Part shown: positions 37,750 through 50,400 of the stretch, one piece after another
Position numbering within the stretch: position 1 is the stretch's first letter
Layout: every line of letters starts with the position of its first letter
Assembly (NCBI RefSeq): GCF_037975245.1
Contig: NC_092575.1
Span: 25,882,841 to 25,946,840 of the forward strand
Direction: 5' to 3'
Source of the DNA: Apostichopus japonicus
Taxonomy: Eukaryota; Echinodermata; Holothuroidea; Aspidochirotida; Stichopodidae
Length of the DNA stretch: 64,000 nt
The notes under the pieces: generated by a model
Told to the model about the DNA's origin: nothing
The model's input: the letters and a program-made list of their open reading frames with translations, nothing else
Databases searched by the model: none
Program-made: the position numbers and the translations under genes

Positions 37750-39960
37750 TATTCGCACTACTTCAGGAGCCTTGGTCCAGTGGACTACCACAGTAGGTGC
37801 AGAATCACTCCTTCCGACCTGGGAACTGATGCTCCCTTGTCCAAATTCTTTGGGTTAGTGGTTTTTAGGTAGTGTAGCTGCAACGGCCTCATTCGTGGTC
37901 TGCACAATTGGACCACGTCAACCTTTATGGCCATTAGTTCCAAAGCCCATAGCCACAGCAAGGTTGGTGATTCTTGTTGGAACAGTATTTGATCTTTCAT
38001 CCTTTTTATTGCCGCAAAACTTACTTCTATGGGACGGGCTACCCCTGTCTGGCAGTCTAGAACAGCCCCTAGAAACTGGATTGTCTGTGTCGATGCCAGC
38101 TGTGATTTTTCTTGTTGATTACCAAGCCCAGTTCCTGAAGCACCTGTACCTGTTTTATCTCCATTTTTTCTTGCGTCCACCTCTGACTCTCCAACTATTA
38201 GCCAGTTGTAAAGGTACACAAAGAGAGTCACCCCTCTTTTCTTCAGGAAGAAGACCACTGATCCCGCCACTCTCTTGACTACTCAGAGTGATTAGGACAG
38301 GCTTAACGGTAATGCTCTGAATTAAAAATCTCTCCTGTCGTAGTGCAAGCCCAGCTACCTTCAGTGATCCTCGTGCAACGGTACGTGTAGGTAGGCCTTT
38401 AAGTATATGCTCACCTCCCACAAGCCCCAAGTGTTAGGTTTCCATGCAGAAATGTTTTGGCCTTACAAATCTTTTGTTGAGGGGTTTCTGATTAAGGATG
38501 GGATGCCAAGAACCGTCCCTTGTTTGGTTAAGAAGAATGAGTAGTGTGGAAGAACTGTCCTGTCTCTCATAATACCTCTACAATTGCTTGCCTTTCCAGC
38601 AAGGCTTGAATCACCCCCTCTAGAGCTATTCTCTCGACGGGATATATGTGTGTTGGCACTGCCCTTCCTCTATCCCGAAAGGAAGACTGGAGGTAAACTA
38701 TCTTCGGTATCCCTTGGATACTGTCCTCAACACCCACTAGTCCTAGCCTATCATTATCCATTACTTGAATAAGTATGCTAATCTGCCCCCCCCCCCTTCC
38801 CTGTTGTTTTGCTGATGTGAGGTGGGCACCCATAGGGCCGAACTGGGAACAACGGTCTCGTGGAGGAGCGGTCACTGTCCCATATTGTAGGGTTTGTGCT
38901 TCCTCTGCTCAAACTTCTAGATCCTGCCCATAGTCAAGATGGGCAGCCAGCTCTTCCTCTGCCGCCCCCCCTCCCCGTCCACAGAGGCATCCCACTTCCT
39001 CCTCTGGCCGGTCTAGTCTCTCTTAGTCGGTATGGTTGAGGCATGTATATCTCCAATGTTCTACACCTGGCCAGTGTCACTTTCCGATATATTTCCTCTT
39101 GGAGTTTTTGTTGGAAGCTCCCCTCAAAAAATTTCTCCCAGGAAATGGGAGATTAAACAGTTTCCCCTTGCTTCAACTGATGGCCACCGGATTGAGGATA
39201 CTATATTTTACTCCTGATACTCATGGACCTGACGAATTGGTTGTATACCAGTCTCACTAGGAACCCCAAAAGTAGCAGAAGCGAGCATGAGCGCAGAAGT
39301 TCATTTCCAACCGGGTCACCATGTCCCCCATAGTTTCTCTGTCCTGGCTCTCTGTAGATCTGAAAGTAAGATGAGCCTTGCTCTGTTATGAGCTTCTTTT
39401 TCGCCTTTGTTGGGAAGGCAGTTCATTTTCTTTTTCCTGATAGCTTTGAACACGTCATAGCAATAGGCGTCTACCGGCATTGTCGCCTTCCGTCTGGCTT
39501 CACTCTCCTGTCGTCGTTAGCTTGGAAATTCAGGCTGGTTTGTGAACTTACTCTTGTGGCTCCTCAAATCCCATTGGCTTCCAAAAATCTCCTCAGCACT
39601 GGCCGTCAGTCCGGAAGGCAGTGCACCTCCCCAAGTAGAGGTCTCCTCTTCCTCTACGTTCATAAGGACGCAGTCGCCCCTCGATCGTGTCAAATTCTAG
39701 GAATCGTCTACCTCGTCCTCCAATCCCAATAGTTGAACCGAGGCTCTGCAATCAAGGATATCCTCCCCTGTCTCAATCCCCTCAGGTTCTGGGTCAGGTG
39801 CCATGTTCGGACTGGCCATAGCCGCTCCTGACTGGCTTTCGTTCCCTGCCCCCTTTTCGGTCTTTTCCTGCTGCCTGTCCAGGAGTGGTTTGAGGAGACC
39901 TTTTAGCTGCGCTAACCAAACTGGCTTCCCTCAACACCAGTCATAGGCCGACTGCGAGGA
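37750..39960 (-). mobile_element. DIRS-like (tyrosine-recombinase) retrotransposon remnant: gag-like and RT parts
   Basis: Minus-strand order fits a DIRS element. A gag-like end lies near 39900-39730 (LLKPLLDRQQEKTEKGAGNE, DPEPEGIETGEDILDCRASV). The RT start lies at 38640-38570 (PVERIALEGVIQALLERQAI). The RT core lies at 38260-37785 (GVTLFVYLYNWLIVGES, TQTIQFLGAVLDCQTGVARP, CRPRMRPLQLHYLKTTNPKN). The expected YLDD catalytic site reads YLYN, and there are several stops and frameshifts. No recombinase or RNase H part is seen. GC content is visibly higher than the flanks. It sits between genes A and B. Confidence 0.8.
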
Positions 39961-41040
39961 CATCATTGTCTTGCCAGAGCCTAGCTGTCTTACTAGAATG
40001 AGTTGAGTCTTTGCTTTTAGTCTTTCATCAGTAAAGATATCTAGGTAGTGTAGCTTACATGTTTGGTCAACTTCTCTGCTAGATATTTTTGAACCAGAAG
40101 TTGTTAAGACTAATCTGCTGGCTATAAAGAGATCGCTTGATCTCCATTTACAAGATTTCTTCTAAGGGAAAGTAGTCATGGCTTCAAACCAACTCTCCAT
40201 CTTCTGTTGTAGGCAATTGATGAATAAGTTCTCTTTGTTATTAAAGCAAGAAATACAGGAACACAGTCCAATTACTACTAAAGAAGGTGAAATGTTCCAC
40301 AATTCATGATATAAATCTAACAAGGTGTTAGGTAAATTAGTAATTATAATATATTTATAATATTTATAGTTGGGTAATCTGGTTAATTGATAACATCTTT
40401 TATCATCTTCCAGTGTAAAGGAAGCTCACTCCAACACAAACTAAGATACTGACATGCTTAGTCAGTTTAACAATTACAAGTTATACATACAAGCAATGAT
40501 AGCAAAAAGTGTCATACACCAAGAATGAAAATAATAGGAACACCAGCAATCACTTTATTTCATTACACCATGATACACTGATAACGCCGTAATTCATTTT
40601 CAAAAGACAATATATGTACCAGCATACCCTTAGAACATCAAAAGTTCAGTCACTTGTTTGCTAAATTAGGACGTTGAATTTTAAAAGATTAGAGGGTAAG
40701 TTCAAAATTTATAAATGTATTTTCTTTATAAAGAGACAAACAGGACACAATGATAGCTGTCATACATGGAAAGAATTGATACTGTCTTTATTTATTTGTA
40801 ACTTGATGCAATAAGGACCCCTCCATAATTACGAGCATTGTTTAGTTGTGAAGTTATTTGAGTACACCTTATGCAAATAATCTCTTTGACATAAAACTGC
40901 TTATTTTCTACTTAAAATAACTAAGACTCAAAATATATTTGAATTTTTGACAGGTATATTAGCAAATAGAAAAGTTTGACCTGATTAATGGAAAAAAGAT
41001 ATAGAAGAGAATACTCCATTGACAGTAACAAGAACTTAGG

Positions 41041-41046
41041 TTTATT
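41041..41046 (-). terminator. Polyadenylation signal after gene A
   Basis: TTTATT on the plus strand is AATAAA on the minus strand, about 154 bp beyond the stop of exon 14. It supports gene A ending here, at least in some transcripts. Confidence 0.4.
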
Positions 41047-41199
41047 TACAGTGTCTGGATCACATTCCTATGTTGTAACTATTTTGTGAGTAATTTTCAA
41101 AAACAAATATATAAAAATACTTTTTCTTCCATGAACACAGCAACAGCAAGACCATGAAATTTGGTCCTAGAATGTCATAGAAGATTGAGGTTAATTAAA

Positions 41200-41430
41200 T
41201 CAGGGCATAAAAAGGACTACCCGTGTAGCTGCTGCATTAATGGGTACTTTACCATGCTCTTCCTTAGCAAGCAGCAATATGCGTCTTCCCAAGTCCAGTT
41301 TTCCATGAGACAATTTCAAGGCTCTTTGGACATCCAGTCTCTTGTATCCCTCCTCTATCAAAATTTTGAATTTAACTGGCAACTTTGGTTCCCTTTTTGA
41401 AATGACTTCCTGTTTCACTGCAATGTTTAC
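41200..41430 (-). CDS. Gene A exon 14: UBA-like helical domain and stop
   Basis: The frame VNIAVKQEVISKREPKLPVK, then FKILIEEGYKRLDVQRALKL, SHGKLDLGRRILLLAKEEHG and a short tail VPINAAATRVVLFMP. The pattern 'I.EGY.R.DVQRAL..S.GKLDL.RRILL' is that of a UBA (ubiquitin-binding, three-helix) domain. Acceptor TTTTTACAG. The reading frame stops at 41200 with a polyadenylation signal at 41046-41041. An internal donor at 41252-41251 (CATG/GTAAAG) exits in phase 1 and could splice onto gene B. Confidence 0.72.
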   Translation of the reverse strand, partial: VNIAVKQEVISKREPKLPVKFKILIEEGYKRLDVQRALKLSHGKLDLGRRILLLAKEEHGKVPINAAATRVVLFMP

Positions 41431-44400
41431 CTGTAAAAATGTTGAGATATTACAAACTGTTCATAAAATTCATCTTTTTTATCATACTTTCATGAAGACA
41501 GAAAACTAGTTACTGCATTTGATTGGCTTTAGTGAAAATTCTATAGACTTCCTGTACACTGGATTTCTACAAACTTGAATAAGCAAAAAAAGTTACAATT
41601 TGTAAAAGGAAGACATTTCAGACAGACTTGCATGACAGCAAAAAGAATACTTTATAAACCAGAAAGTACAGTACTGTGTAATGGGGTTCTAACCCTATAA
41701 CATCTTGATTTTATGCAAACTGACTTTTGCTTCAAGCTTCAAGCTTCAAGTGTTCAGTCTTAACAAGTTTTTGTTAAGTCTTAACAAGTTTTCCAAAGAA
41801 CAAACCATTTTCTTATCATCTTTCTCTCCTTCGTTTTCCTTTCCATTCTTCTCCTGTAATGTACCAATGTACTCCAGCACCAGTCTTACCACCTTATCAA
41901 AGTCAATAGCTTTCAATCCTTCATACATTCCGATCATTCTGTCTGGCATGATGAGCTCTCTTTCATCCAATATTTTCATCAGCATCCTTCCAGATTCTGC
42001 TGCTGTCTGAATTGTTTCATTTTCTGCTGGCGTGAGCTCAAAATACACGCCTAGCTTTAGACAATGTTGTTTATCTAATAGCTTTGCAATGTCTCCTCTC
42101 AATTGTTCATATTTGTGTAAGTCTGAAAGTGAGGACAACAACATCTACTTTACATTCGAAAAATTATATCCATGTACAAAATAGAGTGTCTGAATCACAT
42201 GCTATTTGTGCGCCAATTTGGCACAATGAGTAACACTCAGGTGTGTCTACTTCTACAACCAAAAGTTATTACCTATTCACCTCTACTCAGACACTCACCT
42301 GAGTCCATGTGTGCTTACTCTTTCATCTCCACTAATACGCACTTACCTGGTGCATACATGTCTAAGATAAACAGCATTCCTTTTTAAACTTTATTTCATT
42401 TATATGCAGGCCAGGGTGGACTTTCAAAGCTAGCTAAGTTCACTCATCTGTTCCACTACCACTTCAAAACTCACCTTGGTGCAAGTCTCTAAAAAGAATT
42501 TCCTGGCTTTCTAGAGATAAGAGAATGTCTTTCACCTGAAGGAAAAAAAAACATTATATGAATAATGAAAATGTTAAGTGTAATCATGTCTAACATAAAA
42601 TCGTACAGATTATCTATCCCAACCCTGTGAATGATGAGGTTAAAAGACATGGATCAACACATAATAATTGTCTGAAATCCAAAGGAAAGGAATGTTGATG
42701 GAAACATACCTTTAATTTATGGATTATATAATTGATACCTAAGATACCCACAAAACAAAGTTTCCAATAACTGTTGACCTGTGCATAGAATAATACATAC
42801 TTTTCAGCATTTCATTGCATTTTGAGTTACTCATTCAAGCAACACCAAAGAGTCAGAAAAAAATTGGAAAAATGGATCAAAGTAAGAAACTTAGGTACAC
42901 CAGGATTGCTGGAATGACTGGAAAAAACCATAAAACTAGAATACAGACTAATACAATTCAACTTAATTCAATTGTCATCCACCATAAATATTACAAAGAA
43001 AAGGATCCATGCGAAAACATGCCAACAAATAAGTATAATTCAGTCACAGCGCTGACATTATTCAATCAGCCTGCAAACAACTGCAAGACCGTCAACAGAC
43101 AGGACATGAATAAACAAAGAAATGATCAGAAGAGAGAAGATCCCGCTTAATGTCATGTATTGAAGAGACATATGAGAACACAAACAGCTGAAAGACAATC
43201 AGCAGACATAACTCACCTTTGATTGGAGGATAAGGGCTGTCTGGTGGTCTTCATGTTGTGATACTTTTAACTTCACATCAACCATGTCAGTGTCTACATC
43301 GTTGTTTCTTTTAAGTCTGAACTGATGAGCGACTCTACTGGCAGCACAGAGGTGATCAATGTCTACATGCTAATGGAAAATATATTGAAGATCAATATAC
43401 TGAGGAAGAAAATGCTTGTTAAGTATTCAAAGAAACTGTGCCACATATAAGACATAAGATTTAAGGAAATGCTGGTTAGGAACCAAGACACGTGGCCGTA
43501 TACAAATCCTTAGATTTCATGGGCAGCTGGTGAAGATTTTACTTTCTATTGTATTAAAGAAATCCATAACAACATTTTATGTTAATTTTGTCCCATGGGG
43601 TAGGAACCCTACAGAAACATAGTCGAGCCATTAAATATTCGATACAATATATACTGTGATTGAAGATGAATACAGGCTTATATCAATCATTCTGTTTTGA
43701 TGAGTGTTCAGAGAATTAACTAGGCAGGCATGTGATTGCCTCTATCATTTCTGCTCACAGGACAGCCACCTAATCAACATCCCACTCTAGCAAGTGAGAG
43801 TTTGCCAGAGCACCTAAACACTACCTCAAAATACAATTAGAGCTGAATTAATGAAACATCCCAATGAATCATCACCAACGTGCAGACATGGCGAGAGCAG
43901 CTTTTTGTAAACCATATGAAAGAACATAAAACCAAACTTCATTTCCTAAGTCATGAACCGAAAATAACAACACTCACAAGATTATGCTCAACAACACTGC
44001 TCACTCGATGTTTTGCATAGATTTTAGTCCCTGTTTGGGTTTTTTAACCAGAAATTAGTACTTGTAAGGCCAACATGCTAACCACTACAGCATTCTAGTC
44101 CACTTTAGGTTACCAATCCTTAACTACAAGTCAACTTACATATAATGTAGAAGATACACTTTAATAGCATTGGTGATTAATACAAACCTTTGTTGATTCT
44201 TCCTTCGTCAGATGGTAACTCTCACCGGGCGAAGACATCATCAGATCGATGAAAGAAGCATAATCTCTGCCGTCATTTAATTTCCGGGTAATGTGAAATG
44301 TTGTATAGTTTCCTAGACTCAGTTTGGACTGGTGGTCCTCTAATAGTAACTAAAAAATAAGAACATGGACAAGTACATAAAAAACAGTCAATTATGCAAT

Positions 44401-47400
44401 TTGTTTTGCCTTCACTTTTCTTCATCAATACTTCTATAGCAAGCAACATCAGCATTTGTGTCCTTAATTTAATTTAATTAATGTTGCTTACTTCTATCAG
44501 ATTCTCTAAGTCCTTGTTGCAAATTTAATGTAATGTTTTTCAAATTTAACAAAGTTTTCTATTTGAGTGCTACGAGGAATCAATAAAAATGTCACACAAT
44601 TGCACCCTTACCCAATCACTTCATAATTTGCCAGTAAAAACACAATAAAATTCATTATACAAATCATGAGAGAAAGCAAGATTCCCAGTATCCGACTTAC
44701 TGTATACATCACAGTACAAAACAGAATTGACCTCACACTACTGCAGATATCACCATGGTAACATGAGATTATCCTTACCTTGTACTCTTCATCACTGTCC
44801 TTACAGAAACAAACAGTGATTAAGACATCATCTTTGGCATCAAGTATCCCATCGATAAATGGAACAATACGGAATATATGCTTCTGTTCTGTTTCTTGGC
44901 TGACTAAATTAACAAAGACATAGCTCAGGATGTTAATATCAAGACTGATTTCCTCCGGGTACAGCTTCCAATCAAAAGATTTCTCTTCGGTCCAAGTTAT
45001 TTCACCTATTATAAGTAATGATAAAAACATAAAGTACTTGGTAATCTTAAATACAGTAAATATCAATAGCTTATTAAGTAAGATATATTTTACAGTACTG
45101 TTTCCCAACATATAATTTATTAAACATCTTCTGGTACATTCATTAAATGCTTTTAAAAGTGTTTATTGGTCACCATCTTTACCTTCCTGTGAATGTTCTT
45201 CATCTTTCAGACCAGTGAAGATTATAACATCATGTCGATCTGGCTTAGGGATAATAGCCGAGTGAGGAATAGTCAGCTGGGCTGGCTTGTTGAGGGCGAG
45301 TCCTTCTGGCTCAAGTTTTAGTAGGGGTGTCATTCTGCCTCTACGAGCACTTCCAGGGAGGTGTATGTCAGGATCATAGATCACTTTAACAGCAATTACA
45401 TGATCAAAGGATAAAGCGTCTTCAGGTATAGTCAGATGTACCCCCATGATGCTAATAGTTCCACCTTTACACTTTATCCTGTGTTCAATGTATGAATGAT
45501 GGTGCCTCATTTCAATTATTTTTGGATCTTTTCTTTGTTTTGGTAGTTCTTCTTTCTCTGTTCTCTCCAGCAAAGTCTCCTTACTATGGTCATGATATTC
45601 CTCTCTTTCATCAGAACCTTGTGATGGAGTTGAGTTTTCATCAGGGACAAAACTGACATTTTCAACTGAAATAGAATAATGGAAAAACAAAAACTAACTA
45701 GTAATTAAAGCTTTGAAATAATGGGGAAAAAATTGCCACACTGAGCTACTTTATGTTAATTTCAACATCAATAAAATAGCCTTGCAATTGATTTATGAAA
45801 GAGGTATTTTTGAAGGAATCATGATACAAAATGTATAGATATGTAACACAAGCTTTATGTTGTTAGAGAATTTGGCGAGTGGCAGCAGACAACGGGAATA
45901 TCAAAGAATCTAGCATCGTTCTCTGAGAGTGACCAGATGGCTCATATGGATCCTTCAAATATTGGATAATCCTTGGGACATAAATTTTTGAGCATTTTTG
46001 TATTTTCAATCTTTTTACCATAATGAAATGAATCAAATGGCAACAAATAATTGGTCAAAAGATCCTCTCGTAATTACGTACACCATGCATACACCGTAAT
46101 AATTTAAATCAACACATTGCCTGAAAGCCAAATATTAAGCACTGATTCACAAACATTTCTAGAGTTTTACTGTAATGTACTATGTTTGTTTTATGTATTC
46201 CTATTGCATCATATTATCCATTCTTACCAGGCCAGGCAAGCAGTTCTGGTGCTTGGTTTTCTTCAAACTGAAAGGAGTCAACTTTAGACTGATATGGAGC
46301 TAACAGGCTTTCATTCGTTCGGTTTAGCTGAATATAAACCAAACCCTTTTGCAGGTTAGTGACATCGTACATATTGATGATGTTTCGTGTCTTCATGAAG
46401 TTAATCAGAGTGATTCCTGGTGTCTCTTTTAGAGAAACCCGGCGTAGCATATCAGTTTCTGCCGGTGGTAGACCAAACAGAGTTGCTAATTTCAGAGTGC
46501 TGTCTAGAGTAAGATCATCGGCAACATTGACTATTAATCTGCCATAATCAGCTGAAATGTAAATAAAAGTAAGTATAGTTAAAAATATAAATATAGTTAA
46601 AGATCAAAATCAGCACAATAAGACAATTGATAAAACTGATCATTAAATAATGGATGAGAAAACATTTCCTATTAATCATTTGTTTATTTGACCTTATAGT
46701 TTAATTGCTATAAATATGTTCAGTTATAGAACAGATAACTAGATGTGTTAGTTTGTTGGTATTAGATGGTGATCACATGGCTACCAAAGGGGTAGTGTAA
46801 CATTTGAAGTTATAGAGCAGTTTGATGATTTAAGCCAGGTGAAATTTGAGAGTAAGATATATTTAAGGATTAAATTAGTACCAGTGTATGTTTTCAATCA
46901 TCTCAGGTGAGAAAGAAGATCAACCAAAACCAGGAAAAGATGAACAAGAAAGACTATGCATCTTTTACAATTATCCCCGCCCATATCAAGTCTGTATTTG
47001 ACATGTAATGTCACAAATTAATTTAACACCGAACAATCCTTTAGAAAGACGTAACTTGTTTCCATGATACCCCTTGATTTATTTACACCTGTGTACAGCT
47101 CACTTTCAATATCTCAATATGATTGACAGTTTGACAATGCATCTACACTAAATTAAATCAACTCAATGACCCCCCCCCCTTGGCCCCTCCCTGCCCCTCT
47201 TTCTACATCTCTCCTGACAGCTTTGAAGATCTGCAAGTAGGACTATTTAAGGACAAACATACTGATATAAGGAACCACTGTACTGCATTGATATTTACAT
47301 TCAAAAGCAGTAATTATCTTTTTATTGTGATCCTACCTGCCAAAATTGGTTGCTGTGACATGTCTAGAGTTTTATGTTCTTCAAGTAGGGTTTCTTCCTC

Positions 47401-50400
47401 CGTAACAGATGCAGATGAAGCCTGAAGATAAAAAAAAAAACTTAGGAAAGATATCTTATTTGGTGTACTGTAACTTTAATCAAGAGGGAAACACCTCCCA
47501 GCGGTATTGCCTTTTAATACATTGCATATGCAGCACAGGAGTAGTTTGCAAGCTAACCCTGGCTGAAGTTCATGCTGCATGTACCAAAGCCAATCTTTGA
47601 ACTCCACCTGAACAGCAAGGAGGTTCTACTAAATATTGAAAAGTCAAATCAGCATAAGTTTTTACATCTTCATTGAAACCTGAACTTTTAAAATTTCGTA
47701 CGGTTTAACTTCTACAAACTTTAAATGAGATTTCCCAATTGTACAGCAATTTTACTTAAGCATTTAGGTAATCTACGTTGCATATATAATCGTTTTTGCA
47801 GGTGAAGTTCTCAAGATAAAGTACATTCGATATTCTGAAACTTGGACGTCTGCTGACCCGAAATGACCTTTGTCCTCCACCCAAAATAATAGGGATCCTG
47901 TACTTACCATTAGAAAGACACATGCCAACTATGAGCTGTGATCTTGGGATATCATGTTTACAAGGTTTGTGTTGATACGTATTTACAAAGTTTGATCTTT
48001 GATGACCCCAAATGAACTTTGACCTCCACACAAACCAAGATAATTTCTTGGGCTAATTTTGGGGAAGCCACATGCCAAATGTAATAACTACAGAGGTTAT
48101 AACTGATCCTAAGACATTGTGTTTACAAGCTACTGTAGGGCGTCACATACACAAACCCATCATCACGCATACACACTCGCCAACCTGATTGCATAGGTAA
48201 CTTACCTACCTATGGTAACTTCCAAATAACCAGAAAGAACCTTACTTTTCTTTTCTATCACCTGTCAAGTTACACCAATTATGACCTCAGCTGATAAAAC
48301 TGATTGTAGAATAGGTGAATGCATACTCACTTCACATTACTTGTGATCCAATGTAGCATGAGTTTTGAAAATTTTCTAACTTATTGCATTATTTCTGTAA
48401 AGCTCAAGATATTGTTGTCAACTTGTAATTACCTTCATTAGTGGAATATTTTATCATAAATTCAACACATTATTGATCTAGTCACAATATTTTCCTAACT
48501 TCATAAACAAACACAGTTTCTTTTGCTTCTGATGGTATACTGGCTACAGATACACACTGTTCTATATTCATAATTCACTTACTATACTTAATCATACTTA
48601 AGCACCTTTCACACTTTCCCGAATCGCACCGGGTCTTGCCAGATCGGGGCATATGGACGCATCCGGCAGGATCTGTGGTCCGATTTGGCGTGATCCGTAG
48701 CTATCCATGGCAACCTGTACCAAACATGTTAAACAATTTTGAGTCGAACCACGGATATAAAAAACCCGTAGACGACCCATAGATATACGTAGCAGCCTGC
48801 AATGGACCCTTATAGCTTCCCTAGGAAGCCGTGATCACTCAATCAATGACAGATCTACTACGGGTTGGTACGTATTAAAACGGATAGCGCCAAGTATTGG
48901 TATGTCTATGTATAAACTACGGCTGGATACAACTTGCTACGGGTTGTAACGTATTCTGACGGGTTGGTAAAACTTGGTACTGCTTGCTACGAATCGAGGC
49001 GCCCAACTTTTGGGTCAATTGGTGACGCCTCCCTAACTATTCGATCATTCTGACTTTCTCCATTGATCAGAGCACATCACAACATCACTGCAGTTCATCA
49101 TGCCACCAAAGAAGAGGGAATCAAGATGGAGATGATAAGCCAAGAGCCCAGCATTAGCAGCTACAGAGTCATCATAGGCTAGATCCAACTTTGAATCTAG
49201 GACTGGATCTAGGTCTGCATCTCCTTCTGTCAATGTTTCCAGATGTTGTGGAATGAATGACTGCATCAGGCGGAAGCTCGTTTCTATGTTTCCGTACCAA
49301 GCCGTAAGAACCAGTAGGGGATACTTAACAGCCCGTAGTAAGCCGTAGTGGAACCGCACCAACATGTAAGAGAGCCCTATAAGTAAGCCGTAACTACCCA
49401 TAAGTTGACCTAGGAACTATCCATACAAATTCTTATCAGCCTGTAACAATGTCGTGGAAACCCGTACTAGACCCGTATCCACCCGTAACAACCCGCTCTG
49501 GATATGTATTACAGCCTTTTTAGATCATGGAAGTTGCTAGTTGCCTTCTGTACGTAGACGACCCATAGATATACGTAGCGGCCTGCAATGGACCCTTATA
49601 GCTTCCCTAGGAAGCCGTGATCACTCAATCAGTGACGGATCTACTACGGGTTGGTACGTATTAAAACGGATAGCGCCAAGTATTGGTATGCCTATGTATG
49701 AACTACGGCTGGATACAACTTGCTACGGGTTGTAACGTATTCTGAAGGGTTGGTAAAGCTTGGTACTGCTTGCTACGAATCGAGGCGCCCAACGTTTGGG
49801 TCAATTGGTGACGCTTCACTAACTGTTCGATCATTCTGACTTTCTCCATTGATCAGAGCACATCACCACATCACTGCAGTTCATCATGCCACCAAAGAAG
49901 AGGGAATCAAGATGGAGATGATAAGCCAAGAGCCCAGCATTAGCCGAGCTACAGAGTCATCATAGGTTAGATCCAACTTTGAATCTAGGACTGGATATAG
50001 GTCTGCATCTCCTTCTATCAATGTTTCCAGATGTTGTGGAATGAATGACTGCATCAGGCGGAAGTTCGTTTCTATGTTTCCGTACCAAGCCGTAAGAACC
50101 AGTAGGGGATACTTAACAGCCCGTAGTAAGCTGTAGTGGAACCGCACCAACATGTAAGAGAGCCCTATAAGTAAGCCGTAACTACCCATAAGTTAACCTA
50201 GGAAGCTATCCATACAAATTCTTATCAGCCTGTAACAATGTCGTGGAAACCCGTACTAGACCCGTATCCACCCGTAACAACCCGCTCTGGATATGTATTA
50301 CAGCCTTTTTAGGTCATGGAAGTTGCTAGTTGCCTTCTGTACGTAGACGACCCATAGATATACGTAGCGGCCTGCAATGGACCCTTATAGCTTCCCTAGG

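Noticed and set aside
37895-38278. 127-codon plus-strand ORF
   Set aside because: Antisense shadow of the DIRS reverse transcriptase on the minus strand.
39388-39732. 114-codon plus-strand ORF
   Set aside because: Lies antisense to the gag-like part of the DIRS element; higher GC keeps the frame open by chance.
42815-43150. 111-codon plus-strand Lys/Asn-rich ORF
   Set aside because: Opposite to gene A introns, low complexity, no domain and no promoter or splice evidence.
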